This document shows positions 31,001-41,577 of a DNA stretch of 64,000 nucleotides, piece by piece; within the stretch, counting starts at the first letter, position 1, and each line of letters starts with the position of its first letter. This DNA is from Alnus glutinosa (lineage: Eukaryota; Streptophyta; Magnoliopsida; Fagales; Betulaceae). The position numbers were made by a program, and so were the translations under genes. The DNA lies in assembly GCF_958979055.1 (NCBI RefSeq), contig NC_084894.1, positions 1,555,001 through 1,619,000 on the forward strand, given 5' to 3'. The notes beneath the pieces are model-generated. The model searched no databases. It was not told the DNA's origin and saw only the letters and a list, made by a program, of their open reading frames with translations.

Positions 31001-33847
31001 TTCAGATACCTGTTTGGGATCATCGGTGGTGTTGGAGAATACTAGTTGGAGCCCAGCTGGGTGACCAGCTTACCTGACTCTGTCAATAGCATTGTCGATA
31101 TAAATTTCGACTGGAAAGTGATTAGGAAGGGCTCACATCATCCTGTGTGATATCCAAATTAAGTTGTGGGCTTAATTATGATGCATGGCTGACCCTTTCA
31201 GCTATTATGTAATTATGATTCTGATGAAGACTTACTATCTGGTTGGGGGGGTCCACAACCATCTGAATTCTTTCTGAATGTGAGTCAAATAAGAGGGTCT
31301 GCCTCGCGCCCCTTGCGCGTCTAATGAATTTCCTTTACTTGTAAAAAAAAGAACAAAAAAAAAAGAGGTCTGCCTGGAGAGTACATCTCAATTCATTGAC
31401 ACTCTTATATGTCTATTACATTTTCTTATGCTAGATGCATGCCATATACATCCATGGTTGAAGAAATACTAAATTACCGTGGGTGATAATTTTAACTATT
31501 TCTTTCCTTTTCATCCAACAATGGATTTAATCAGCTTGGACAGTTGAGGTTGCTGAGCGCACTGCTACTCTGATTGCAAGCTGGCAGGGGGTTGGTTTTA
31601 CTCACGGTGTGCTCAATACTGACAATATGAGCATTTTGGGTCTCACAATTGATTATGGTCCTTTTGGATTTCTCGATGCTTTTGATCCAAGTTACACACC
31701 GAATACAACGGATCTTCCTGGGAGAAGATACTGTTTTGCAAATCAGCCTGATGTTGGCTTATGGAATATTGCACAGTTTGCCTCAACCCTACAAGCTGCT
31801 GAATTGATAAACGATAAAGAGGCAAACTATGCCATGGAAAGGTAGTTGTATATTTTAAACCTTTCATTCCAAAAGGAAAGTATCTTTAGTTGGTGGTTAA
31901 TGGATGATTTTATGTCTTGACTTGTTACAGATATGGCACCAAATTTATGGACGAGTATCAAGCTATAATGACTAAGAAACTTGGCCTCCCAAAGTACAAT
32001 AAGCAGATGATAAGTAAACTTCTAAATAATCTGGCTGTTGACAAAGTAGACTACACAAATTTCTTTCGCTTGCTTTCAAATATCAAAGCTGATCCCAACA
32101 TTCCTGAAGAAGAGTTGTTGGTTCCGCTAAAGGCTGTTTTGTTAGATATTGGCAAGGAGCGGAAGGAGGCATGGATCAGCTGGGTGAAATCTTACATAGA
32201 GGAGGTATGATAATGAGTTTTTATTTTTTATTGGTTTTGGCTGTCTGAAAATATTCATTTTTGGTAAAATTGCAATTATTTCGTCAGCTCTGCACACACG
32301 TTTGTTTGATTCTTTATTTTATTTCGGTGACTGTCTATATGTTATTTTCTTTGTGTGTTGGCATGCTGATGTGGCAGTCAGTTTGAGATCTCAAAATGTT
32401 TGTCTCCTAATCTTTCATGACATGCAGCATACTTGACCTTGTATGGGCTCTTGGTGCTCTGAACCCTTACTAACTCCTGAATGGGTGCCTGGTTATTGCT
32501 CTAATTGATATAATTCCTCTGAAAGGCCTCGAGAAAACAAGAATATTTAGGCAGTGTTTGGGTGGAGGGATTTGGGAGTGAAAGGAAAGGAAGAAGTCTT
32601 CATTTGTTTGGTTGGATGGAGATGGGAGGGGGAGAAGTAAGGAGAAATTGTTTTCCATCCAGGACCTCAAAATTTCTTCTTCCTACATTGGGAGGAAAGA
32701 GAAGGGACATGAGATAAAAAGATCTATTTTGAATTTTTTATAGTGGTGTTCCACCTTTTGGGCTCGTTTCCCTCTATTTTTCCTTGGGCATCCAAACACA
32801 TGTAAGGAGCATGATTATCCCTTTGTTTCCTTTTCCCTCTCTTCCCCTCCCTTTCCTTTCCTTGGACATCCAAACACATGGAAGGAACTTGCTTGTAAAT
32901 TTGCGTCACTTTCACGTTTGTTATGAATTAACCGCATATATTCAGAGCTCTTAGGAATGAGTAATGCTATATATCACACATTTATCCCGCTTTTATCTCA
33001 CTATGCTAACGTGACAGGGTCTAGTAATCATTATATATATTTAAAGGGCTAATCCAAGGATTACTACACCTTGCTACGTCAGTATAGTGAGATCTTGGTG
33101 TGATATATGGCATTTTTCCTTGAGAATAGGTTGTGCATCATTGGCTATGAGCTGTGATTAACAGAGCAAGAACTAATTTGTTCGAAGTGTCTTGTTAACC
33201 ATGATATCAATAATTTGCCAAGACGAAGGAAAACATGATATTTCTAACTGTCTGGTTGCTGTGAAGGTGGAAGAACAAACTAGAAAATGTAAAACTCATT
33301 TGCAACCATTCCAATTTCGATCATTACTACCTTCATTGAAATTCTTGAGATTGTCAAGTAGTATTATGTTTTACTTACCATAGGATGTAGTGTTTGGGAA
33401 GGACAGTTTTTTTTCAAACTACAAGGTTGGAGGAAATTTCATCCAATCCAATTTATTAAACCGATATTCTTCCAACCCAATTTGAAGGAAAAAATGTCCA
33501 TGGTATACCTGTCAAACAGCATAAATGGGAAGTGTTCAATTTTTTTGTCAACTTTGAGTGTTCTCACAGAACTCCCCTTTTAACTTCCACAGCTGGCTGC
33601 TAGTGGCATCCCAGATGAGGAAAGGAAGGCCTCGATGAATGCAGTTAACCCTAAATATGTACTCAGGAACTACCTATGCCAGAGTGCCATTGATGCCGCC
33701 GAGACTGGCGATTTTGGAGAAGTCCGAAGGGTGCTTAAATTAATGGAACGGCCGTATGATGAGCAACCGGGAATGGAAAAATATGCTCGCTTACCCCCTG
33801 CTTGGGCTTATAGGCCTGGTGTTTGCATGCTTTCTTGTTCTTCATGA
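28092..33847 (+). CDS. SELO: SelO-family pseudokinase, protein adenylyltransferase, eight exons
   Basis: The exons are 28092-28478, 28823-28932, 29583-29639, 29731-30030, 30506-30753, 31535-31841, 31931-32204 and 33593-33847, giving 645 residues with consistent phase. The Ser/Pro/Arg-rich N terminus is an organelle transit peptide. Family motifs follow in order: [34 protein letters not shown], the nucleotide-binding stretch [37 protein letters not shown] (metal-binding Asn and Asp) and [16 protein letters not shown]. SelO (YdiU) binds ATP in a flipped orientation and transfers AMP to protein hydroxyls, acting in mitochondrial redox control. The C terminus GVCMLSCSS places Cys where animal SelO has selenocysteine, as expected in land plants. 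The last exon is duplicated at 43614-43868. Confidence 0.93.
31305..31362 (+). mobile_element. Very short 5'-truncated LINE in SelO intron 5
   Basis: About 58 bases end in taatgaatttcctttacttgt plus an A-rich tail. They lie between aagagggtctgcct (31291-31304) and aagaggtctgcct (31363-31375), a target duplication with one base difference. It looks like an extreme 5'-truncated retroposition. Confidence 0.6.
32964..33113. mobile_element. Hairpin MITE in SelO intron 7
   Basis: The terminal inverted repeats atgctatatatcacac and gtgtgatatatggcat extend inward (atctcactatgctaacgt against acgtcagtatagtgagat) for about 45 bases. Total length is about 150 bp. The family is not determined. Confidence 0.75.
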
Positions 33848-35100
33848 GTTGCTTATTTGCTCATAATATTATACTAATACTAAAAGGAGTGTAACCCGTT
33901 TATTTTTTCCCCTTTTTTTTGCTCTAGATGACTCATTGTATATAATAGTTAAATTCAGTTTTTTTCCTCTACAATAAGTTGAGGAAGTTGTATACCCTTG
34001 TTTTTTAATGCAGCTGCAACAATTTTATCCCCGTAGGGGACATTCTTTGTTGGGATTTTTGTGGTAAATGGTAATAGTGATTTTCTTTCATTAAGAAAGT
34101 ATCTTTTTATTTTCATATTGAGACAAATGTTGGGAAAATTTTGTGATACAAGTCTTTTAATAGGGAAACAGAGGTTATATTTGTTAGTGTAAAAAGTATT
34201 TTGATATTAAGTGTGTGAGATGTTTTTAGAAGGGTATTGTGGTGGGGTTTATATTGGAGAAATGTTTTCTATGAGAGTACAATTTGTTTATTTTGATAAA
34301 AATTCAAACAGATTTTAGTTGACTTCTTACTTGTAATAATAAAAATTAAAAAAAAAAAAAGTGATCGCCTTTAGTAAAGGAAATTGAGGTGGCCACACAG
34401 CTACTTTATTGTTTTTATTTTTTTAAATAAGAAGTTAATCGTGTTCAAGCTAAGCTCTCTGATTAAGGTATTAGCTGGGCATTCAGATCACCATCTTCGA
34501 CTTCAAATAGCGTATACTGTGTTTTGCATTGATTGTTAATGCATTTGAGAATAGGGAAAAATTCAAATTGAAAACAGAAAATAAGAATATAATATTTTGA
34601 GAAACATAAGTGATAAGCCCCCTTTGTTATGGGAACTGGGGGAAATTGTGGAGATTCGTTTTGTATAATGAAAGTTTTCCTTTCTTTGTTTATTTAAACG
34701 CAAAGTAAAAAATATTTACAATCTATTTAAAAAGATTTAGAGTGAGGTTATTGGGCTCTTAAAAATAGACTATCTATCATCCTTTTAGGGTTCGTTTGAG
34801 TTTGAGATTTTAAAAAGTACGATTTAAAAATAGCGACTTTAAATGTGCGATTTGAAAAAGTAATTTTTAAAAACGCAGTTAAACATTTGACAAAATTGCA
34901 GTTTGGCATTTAAAATTGCAGATTAGCCTTTAAAATTATGCGTTTTCAAAAATGCATTCCTTTGCTTGCGATTTATAATTTTTTAAAAACGTAATTCTCA
35001 AACGATTCTTTCTTTTAGGAATTGGTTTAAAATTATATTTTTTGTTTACAAAATCACAATCCCAAACAAATCCTTAATTTTGAATTATATTGAACATGTT
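33848..35100. other. SelO 3' UTR and LIP2-A distal promoter
   Basis: No gene. The SelO 3' region (33848-34470) is repeated at 38203-38845. The rest is AT-rich and includes the copy-A MITE. Confidence 0.6.
34790..35075. mobile_element. MITE in LIP2-A promoter region
   Basis: It begins gggttcgtttgag and ends caaacaaatcc, with words such as gtgcgatttgaaaaag and aaaattgcagtttggc that also occur at about 60130-60455. The paralogous position in copy B (about 43975) reads straight through, giving an unoccupied site. The element ends about 230 bp before the LIP2 5' UTR splice donor. Confidence 0.75.
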
Positions 35101-36361
35101 GTTGTAATTGAGATAGCGTATGAAACGGTGCGCTTAAAACAGGCCACTGGGCTTTTGTGAAAATTGGGACTGCGCAACAAAACGGTGCGTTTGTCTCCGG
35201 ATTCGTTGTAGTACTGGTACGGCGCCGTTCAAATCAGGACCGTGAGCTTTTTTCCTCTTTCTCCGAGGCCTGAGATTTTTGTGGGATTTAATCTGTGTAG
35301 GTAAGCTTTTTCTGTTTTTCGTTTCTCAGGCCTCTCTGCATTTGCTTTCTATTTCTGAACACTACACACCGAAGTTTTCTCTCTGTTTTTTTTTTCTTCT
35401 TCTTTGAATAATTTTTGACCAGTTGTTAACCTTGGCAAGTAGATTAATGTGCATGTATATAAGCTCATGATGTGTTTCTTTATAATCTTGCAAGATTCAT
35501 TTTGATTAATCACAATTCTGGGTCCGCTAGAATTTCATGACACTTATCTGAATGCCCACTAACTGTTTGATGAAATGCCTTACTGAGCGGGGTTCATTTG
35601 TAATCTATTAGAAAGGTGCTAAAAGAGTAGCTCTTTGTGAATTTAGAAGCAAGACAGTGCATACTAACTTCTCACACATGTTCTACCCTTTGCTTATGAT
35701 TGTGCGTCCTGCATATATTTGGTCTTTCAAGCATTGTGCACATAGTTATATGTCGGTATATGCAGGAAATGTGTTCTTTTTAGCTTTGATTTTCGCTAGA
35801 AGAGTGATTCTTCCCTCTAGGGACATATGTATATGCTTGCTTTTTTAGTAGATATCTTCATTTATTGCCACACGAGGCCTGACATCAATGGTGAAGAAAT
35901 CTAAGCTATTGGAGGGTGAAAATTCTGGTGCCTTTTTCAAACCATCTTAGAACATCGTTGATTTTGCATCTCCAAAATGACTATCTTGCTCTTCAAGAAG
36001 CAACAAAATGCTAGTGGTCAAATTTAGTTACACTTTCATCCAATTATATTTATTCATACCTTTTTATTATTCAGGATTTCTTTTTCTTGATAGATTGTGA
36101 AGCTAATTTAGTGATTCTGCATGTAATATTACAAAACCTAAAAAGTCTTACTATTTGACATTTAGACCTACATGTATAAGCTACTTTCTACATGTGGGGC
36201 TTCACCTTTGCTTTCGACTAGTTTTGGGGTTGATGAGATTGATCTTTGTCTGTAGTCCATGGTGGGCAGGGGACACAATGTGATCATCACACAATAATTT
36301 GAAATCTCACCATGTGATGATAAATCAAGGACACACTTAAATATTTCATTATCTACAGAGA

Positions 36362-37066
36362 ATGAGAGTTCTGCGAAGCCTTGAGGTCTGGAAAATGGGC
36401 TCCATTAACTACTTGGATGCACTTAAGCTGCAGGAAAAGCTGGTCGCTGATAGAAAAACTCATAAAATTTCAGATACTCTCTTGTCCCTGCAACATCCAC
36501 CTACATATACCCTTGGCAAGCGGCGGACTGATCACAATCTATTAATTCCTGAGCCTGACCTTCAAAAGATAGGAGCTGAACTTCACTACACGCAAAGAGG
36601 AGGGGACATTACATTTCATGGTCCACATCAAGCCATTTTGTATCCCATTATTTCTCTTCGGGATGTTGGACTTGGTGCTCGTAATTATGTGGAGAAGCTT
36701 GAGTTAACCATGATTGAATTGGCCTCTCTATATGGTGTGAGAGCTCGTGCTGGTCAAACCGGTGAGACTGGGGTTTGGGTTGGAGAGAGAAAGATTGGTG
36801 CTATTGGGGTTCGAATTTCCTATGGGATCACCTCTCATGGGTTGGCATTCAACATTGATCCTGATTTGAACTATTTTAAGCATATTGTACCTTGTGGGAT
36901 CGCCAATAAAGAAGTTACATCTTTGAGAAAGGAGACAGATTCGGTGCTTCCTGCTGAAGAAGTAATTCATGAGCAGTTAATTTCTTGTTTTGCCAGAGCT
37001 TTTGGTTATAGTAATCTTATTTGGAAGGAGAATGGTTCGATTTTCTCGGGCTCTGTAGAAAATTGA
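36362..37066 (+). CDS. LIP2: Octanoyltransferase LIP2 (lipoyl(octanoyl) transferase), copy A
   Basis: 234-residue LipB-family enzyme. It moves octanoate from octanoyl-ACP to the lipoyl-domain lysine of 2-oxoacid dehydrogenase E2 and glycine-cleavage H proteins, the first step of lipoate assembly, in mitochondria. The family signature RGGDITFHGPHQ is at residues 79-90. The catalytic pair is Lys144 (ERKIGAIG) and Cys178 (VPCGIANKEV). Length and lack of a plastid transit peptide match the mitochondrial LIP2 rather than the plastid LIP2p. The coding region is intronless. A 5' UTR intron is likely at 35301-36358 (donor gtaagc after ctgtgtag, acceptor ctacag three bases before the ATG), as both sites are conserved in copy B. 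The putative promoter is about 35100-35300. Confidence 0.95.
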   Translation: MRVLRSLEVWKMGSINYLDALKLQEKLVADRKTHKISDTLLSLQHPPTYTLGKRRTDHNLLIPEPDLQKIGAELHYTQRGGDITFHGPHQAILYPIISLRDVGLGARNYVEKLELTMIELASLYGVRARAGQTGETGVWVGERKIGAIGVRISYGITSHGLAFNIDPDLNYFKHIVPCGIANKEVTSLRKETDSVLPAEEVIHEQLISCFARAFGYSNLIWKENGSIFSGSVEN

Positions 37067-38202
37067 AGGAGATAGCTGTTGTGTGCTAGAAAATTCGTCT
37101 ATGTAGCTTTATACTCCACGATCCATTTATTCATTGAAATACATCTGATAAGAAATTTGTATTTTACTTTGATATGTAATGTTTGAAATTATTGACTTTC
37201 TTATCCGCTTCGTAGGATTAGATTTCACAAATTTAATAGTGTATATGTTATCACATTATGAATAAATTGTCATGTCATTTAAAAATTTTAAACGACATGT
37301 ACACCTTTAGACACAACTACATAAAATTTTGACCATGAAATGACTCGTCTCCAACTTCGGTTACTGGAGAGGATTCTTGTCCAGTCAACAAAGGATCATT
37401 TAAGGACTTAACTAGACTTTTCTCTGTTGCTCTGCCTTCCTAGTTTATTATTTAATGGCTATCTGAAGTTCGATCTAGACATTCTTTTGTAAGACGAGAG
37501 CAAAAACAATTGAAAGCTTGTGTGAGGCTATTAAATGGAACGATTTTGTCAACTTAGGGCTTTTAAGTAGCTTCAATACCAGCATATAAAATTTCCTCAT
37601 GGAATAGTATCCTATCTGGATGTTATTTATAGCATCTTAACTTATCAGAATGCCAGATAAGGATTTCTTATTATTAGGCTGTTCGAATAATACAAAAATT
37701 TGGACAGCTTAAGAGAATGGGGTTACGAGATCCACTTGCCTTGGGTAGTCTAGGGTATAAGACTCACTTGTGGCGGGTGGATCTCGCAACCTCTCTATTT
37801 AAAATTGTTCTAATTTCTATGTTATTTGGACAACCTAATAATTAAGAATCTCAATACTTTGTTTGACTGGAAAAAGTAGATCATTTTTGCTCTTGTGAAA
37901 CACTGTTTGATAAATCATTTAAAGGGGTTAGAAGGTCAGCATAGTTTGTCTTCTTTTAGTCTTGCTGACATAGATCACATGTTTTTCGCAAAGGACAGAA
38001 TCTTCAATCCACATGCACATTTGAAATGGTCTTCCCCAAATCTTCGTTTTCATATACAACTAAAGCAGTTGACTGGATCTTGTATCCCTCAACTTTCATG
38101 ATTTATGTTCCTTCCACCAAAGAAGATGGCTTCTTATTATAAATGTAAAAAATAGAGTTCAGTTCCTATAGAAGTAACTATATCATAGACTTGCACATTG
38201 TG
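37067..38202. other. LIP2-A 3' flank
   Basis: 3' UTR and spacer shared with copy B. The 68-codon frame 37895-38101 is repeated at 48817-49023 but differs at about 4 of 68 residues, against 2 of 234 in LIP2. It therefore shows no sign of coding constraint and is not called a gene. The hAT target site occupied in copy B is empty here (near 37776-37783). Confidence 0.6.
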
Positions 38203-38845
38203 TTTGCATGCTTTCTTGTTCATCATGAGTTGCTTATTTGCTCATAATAATATACTAATACTAAAAGGAGTGTAACCCGTTTATTTTTTCTCTTTTTTTT
38301 TTTTGTTTTTTTTGCTCTAGATGACTCATTGTATATAATAGTTATTTCAGTTTTTTTCCTCTGCTATAAGTTGAGGAAGTTGTATACCCTTGTTTTTTAA
38401 TGCAACTCAACAATTTTATCCCGTAGGAGACATTCTTTGTTGGGATTTTTGTGGTAATAGTGATTTTCTTTCATTAAGAAAGTATTTTTTATTTTCATAT
38501 TGATACAAGTCTTTTAATAGGGAAACAGAGGTTATATTTGTTAGTGTAAAAAGCATTTTGATATCAAGTGTGAGATGTTTTTAGAAGAGTATTGTGGTGG
38601 GGTTTATATTGGAGAAATGTTTTCTATGGGAGTACTATTTGCTTATTTTGAGAAAAATTCAAACAGATGTTAGTTGACTTCCTACTTGTAATAAAAATTA
38701 AAAGAAGTGATTGCCTTTAGTAAACGAAAGAGGTGGCCAAGCGCATAAGGGGTTATGGTCCACACAGCTACTTTATTATTTTTATTTTTTAAAATAAGAA
38801 GTTTATTGTGTTCAAGGTTCCTGATTAAGGTAGTAGGGCAAAGCG
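38203..38845 (+). pseudogene. Third partial copy of the SelO gene tail
   Basis: From gtgtttgcatgctttcttgttcatcatga onward this matches the last codons (VCMLSCSS-stop) and 3' UTR of SelO (33819-34470), directly abutting the LIP2-A 3' flank. Copy B has unrelated sequence at that junction. It is probably the start of a further tandem unit whose remainder was lost or replaced by repeats. It contains only about nine codons of exon 8. Confidence 0.8.
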
Positions 38846-38869
38846 CATATGGTCCGTTTGGGTATTGAA

Positions 38870-40290
38870 TATTTCGAAGTAGAAATAATATTCTAAATCT
38901 GATTGCGGATTTTAAGGCAATAAAATTGTGTTTGAATGTTGAATATAATTCAGATTCTTTTCGAATATGTGTGTTGGGTGTTGAATTTTTGAGATTGAAA
39001 AAAAGTGTTTTATAATAGTAGAAAGTGATTGGATTGTATGAAAAGTTGTGTATAATGATTGGTATGGTAAAAAATTAAAAAAAAAAAAAAAGATAACAAA
39101 AAAAATTAAAAATTAAAAACTAAAAAAACAAAAATTTTATTTTTATTATTTTTTTTTTTTAAAAAAAAAAGAGAAAATAGTGTTTTGGAGTGGCTGCCGA
39201 TGGAGGGGGGTGGCCGAGCACCACCCCCTCCACCCCCTAGGGGTGGCTTTCGGGCCACCCAAAAATCCATTTGGGGTGGCCCGAAAGCCACCTCTAGGCC
39301 ACTGAGCAGGGGCGGAGCCACCTTGAGGCTTGGGGGGGCCTGGGCCCCCCCAAGCCCCAAGGTTCTCCCCCAAAAAAAAAAAAAAAAATTAAAAAAAAAT
39401 TAAAATTTTACCCCAAAATTTATTATTTTTTCTAATTTTGGCCCCCCAAATTTTTTTTTTTCAATTTGGCCCCCCCCAACTTGGGGGGGCTGGCTCCGCC
39501 CCTGCCACTGAGGGTAGTTGCACGGCCACCCTCGGTCGCTGGGGTAGCCGCGCGGCCACCCTCGACCCCAAGGGTGGCCCGAAAGCCACTCGAAAAGCCT
39601 TAAAGCCACCCTTATATCCATTTGAGGTGGCCCGAAACGCCACCCCTAGGGCTCAGGGGTGGTGCGCGGCCACCCCCCGCCCTAGTGGTGACCGTAAGGC
39701 TTAGGGGTGGCTTTCGAGCCACCCTGAAATCCACGCGGGGCTGCTCAAAAGCCACCCCCAGGGGGTCGCAGGGTGGCGCGCGACCACTCTCGACCCCTAG
39801 GGTGGACGTGAGCCACCGCCAGAGGTGGCATTGGCCACCCCATTTTCCTATTTTTCTTGATTTTTTTTTTTTTAATTTTATTTATTTGTTTTCGAAAGCC
39901 ACCCCGAAATTCACGCGAAGCTGCTCAAAAGCCACCCCCAGGGGGTCGCGACTCGCGAGGTGGCGCGTGACCACTCTCGACCCCTAGGGTGGACGTGAGC
40001 CACCGCCAGAGGTGGCATTGGCCACCCCATTTTCCTATTTTTCTTGATTTTTTTTTTATTTTTTTTATTTGTTTTTTATTTCTGCTAGCTGAAAGAAAAT
40101 GCAGCTCGAAATTCACATGTCAATTTCATGATTTCATCACCTCGAAATTCAAATTGCATTCAAAACAATATTCAAGAGGACAACCGGGTTTTATTCAATT
40201 TGGTTTGGGTTTCGGGTTTTTGAATAAAATCCCAATCCGAATATTGAATAATATTCGAACCTTACTTATTCAGTACATTCAATATACAAG
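38870..40290. repeat. GC-rich gggtggc/gccaccc repeat block inside AT-rich flanks
   Basis: The core (39180-40060) alternates gggtggc and gccaccc words and contains a near-perfect tandem duplication of about 190 bp (about 39705-39870 and 39895-40055, sharing ccaccgccagaggtggcatt and the following cattttcctatttttcttga). The flanks carry gggtattgaatattt and aatattgaataatattcg, related in reverse, suggesting an outer MITE. The many open frames are artefacts of GC-rich repeats. Similar cores occur at 235-345 and 63235-63500. The block ends about 70 bp from the truncated lectin receptor fragment. Confidence 0.7.
39307..39504. mobile_element. hAT-type MITE with perfect 8-bp TSD
   Basis: The terminal inverted repeats CAGGGGCGGAGCCA and TGGCTCCGCCCCTG are flanked by CCACTGAG on both sides (39299-39306 and 39505-39512). 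Length is 198 bp, with an AT-rich centre between two C-rich arms. It is nested in the GC-rich repeat block. The perfect TSD and TIRs indicate recent insertion. Confidence 0.93.
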
Positions 40291-40359
40291 AGATCATTTT
40301 TCTCTCTAAAATACTTCTCTCTTTTCGTCCTCTGTTTTCTCTGTTCTTGAACTCATTCC

Positions 40360-41409
40360 TCATTTCCATTCGTAATCTGGGGGTTGACACATAGGCGTTC
40401 CATCTGCCTTCGGCCCACAAATATTGTTATACACACAAACCCCAAGGCCCGAGGCAAGCAAACTGAAAAGACAGATATCTTCTGGCTCAGACCAGAGAGG
40501 AGTCCAGCTTCCATCGCTGCCGGAATTCCTTGGGTGAGAATATAGCGTGAAAACTCCATCAAAGTTGAGGGTGGCTCGAAAGTAAAAATCATCGGCTGAG
40601 CGTGCCTTTCCCGGTGCTAGAGGGAATTGTTGATTATTCTCTCTCAAAATATAAATGTTTCCTGACTCGTTGAAGACCAATTGTCTACCGGGACTTAACA
40701 AATTAGGAGCATAATCAGCAGCCGTATGACTTTGATAATAGGCTTCATTGGCATAGGTGGTCGGAAGGTTTATGGTATTAAGCACAAGATTCCCGTCTTG
40801 TAGCAAACGAAGCTGATATCTTCCTTTGGAAAAGTTGGTTTCTGATTGTCGAGAAGAAACCAACCCTCCTTTTTCCATGATTTGTGTAGGCAACAACGTG
40901 TCAGCGGGATCCCGGAAGCTCTCCCATATCTTATTAAAGCTGCTATCTTCAACTGCAAAGTTGCCTGTGTTGCTCATAACACCATAGGCTACCGTACCAA
41001 TAAAGGTGTCAATTTTCCATAACTCTTCGTCTTGAGGGCTTAGTAGAACTAGCCCACGGTCAGCAGTTAGCTCCACTTTTGATCCCCTCGGGGCAGGCTT
41101 ATCGCCGTTTGCATACCAAACTATAGTTTTGTCGGGTATCTTAGCAAACCAGATGGAAAGCAGGAAGAGATCATTGTTCTCGTTGAGTGGACGAAATCCA
41201 AAGGCAAAATCGCCAGAAGGAGATAGCCATGAAGAGCTGTTGTCGGTTGCTGTGAGAGATCGGCCGACGGTTATATTACCGTTATTTTGAGCAACGGCGG
41301 AAATTGGTAGAACAATTAGTAAGGAAACGAGAAGGTGAGGGAGAAGAAAAGCCATTCCCAGAATGAATTGGGTTCCGGCAATTGGGCAAGACCAGTGAAC
41401 TAGCCTCAT
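40360..41409 (-). pseudogene. Truncated G-type lectin S-receptor-like kinase (N-terminal fragment)
   Basis: The open frame of 349 codons is closely similar to the first part of the intact kinase gene at 55754-58231. It has the signal peptide (MAFLLPHLLVSLLIVLPISA, likely start 41355), the B-lectin domain (DNSSSWLSPSGDFAFGF, IWFAKIPDKTIVWYANGDKP) and the start of the EGF-like region. It then ends abruptly at KADGTPMCQPPDYEWK. The PAN region, transmembrane helix and kinase are absent, and the GC-rich repeat block begins just beyond. The frame is intact as far as it goes, so a secreted lectin-only product is possible, but a gene fragment is more likely. Homology to the intact locus continues upstream to about 42650, interrupted by a 0.9-kb insert. 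Confidence 0.85.
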
Positions 41410-41577
41410 GCCTGTAAGTCAAGCTTAAGTCTTCTTCTGGCAACCTTAGTTTCAACCATGGACCACGCAATCCTGTCTTGCTTCATCGTATTTCCAGGTG
41501 GCTATAGACTTTCCAAGGCATACTATTGGAAGTCTTTTTAGACTGTTTCCATGGTGCAGAAAGATTTGTCAGAAACT

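Larger units (their letters stand above)
33302..38202 (+). repeat. LIP2: Segmental duplication copy A (SelO last exon to LIP2 3' flank)
   Basis: The unit runs from the end of SelO intron 7 (caaccattccaatttc) to beyond the LIP2 gene (gacttgcacattgt) and is repeated at 43325-49124. Within copy A, SelO exon 8 is functional. A stretch of about 850 bp, roughly 33890-34740, is missing from B, and a MITE at about 34790-35075 is private to A. Confidence 0.93.

Noticed and set aside
35657-35848. 63-codon open frame repeated at 44573-44764
   Set aside because: Lies inside the LIP2 5' UTR intron; similarity reflects the duplication only.
37895-38101. 68-codon open frame conserved in both duplication copies (also 48817-49023)
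   Set aside because: It changes at about 4 of 68 residues between copies, faster than LIP2, and has no domain or signal. Conservation is explained by the recent duplication.
39185-39987. Several overlapping Gly/Pro/Arg-rich frames on both strands
   Set aside because: Produced by the GC-rich gggtggc/gccaccc repeats and a nested MITE, not by genes.
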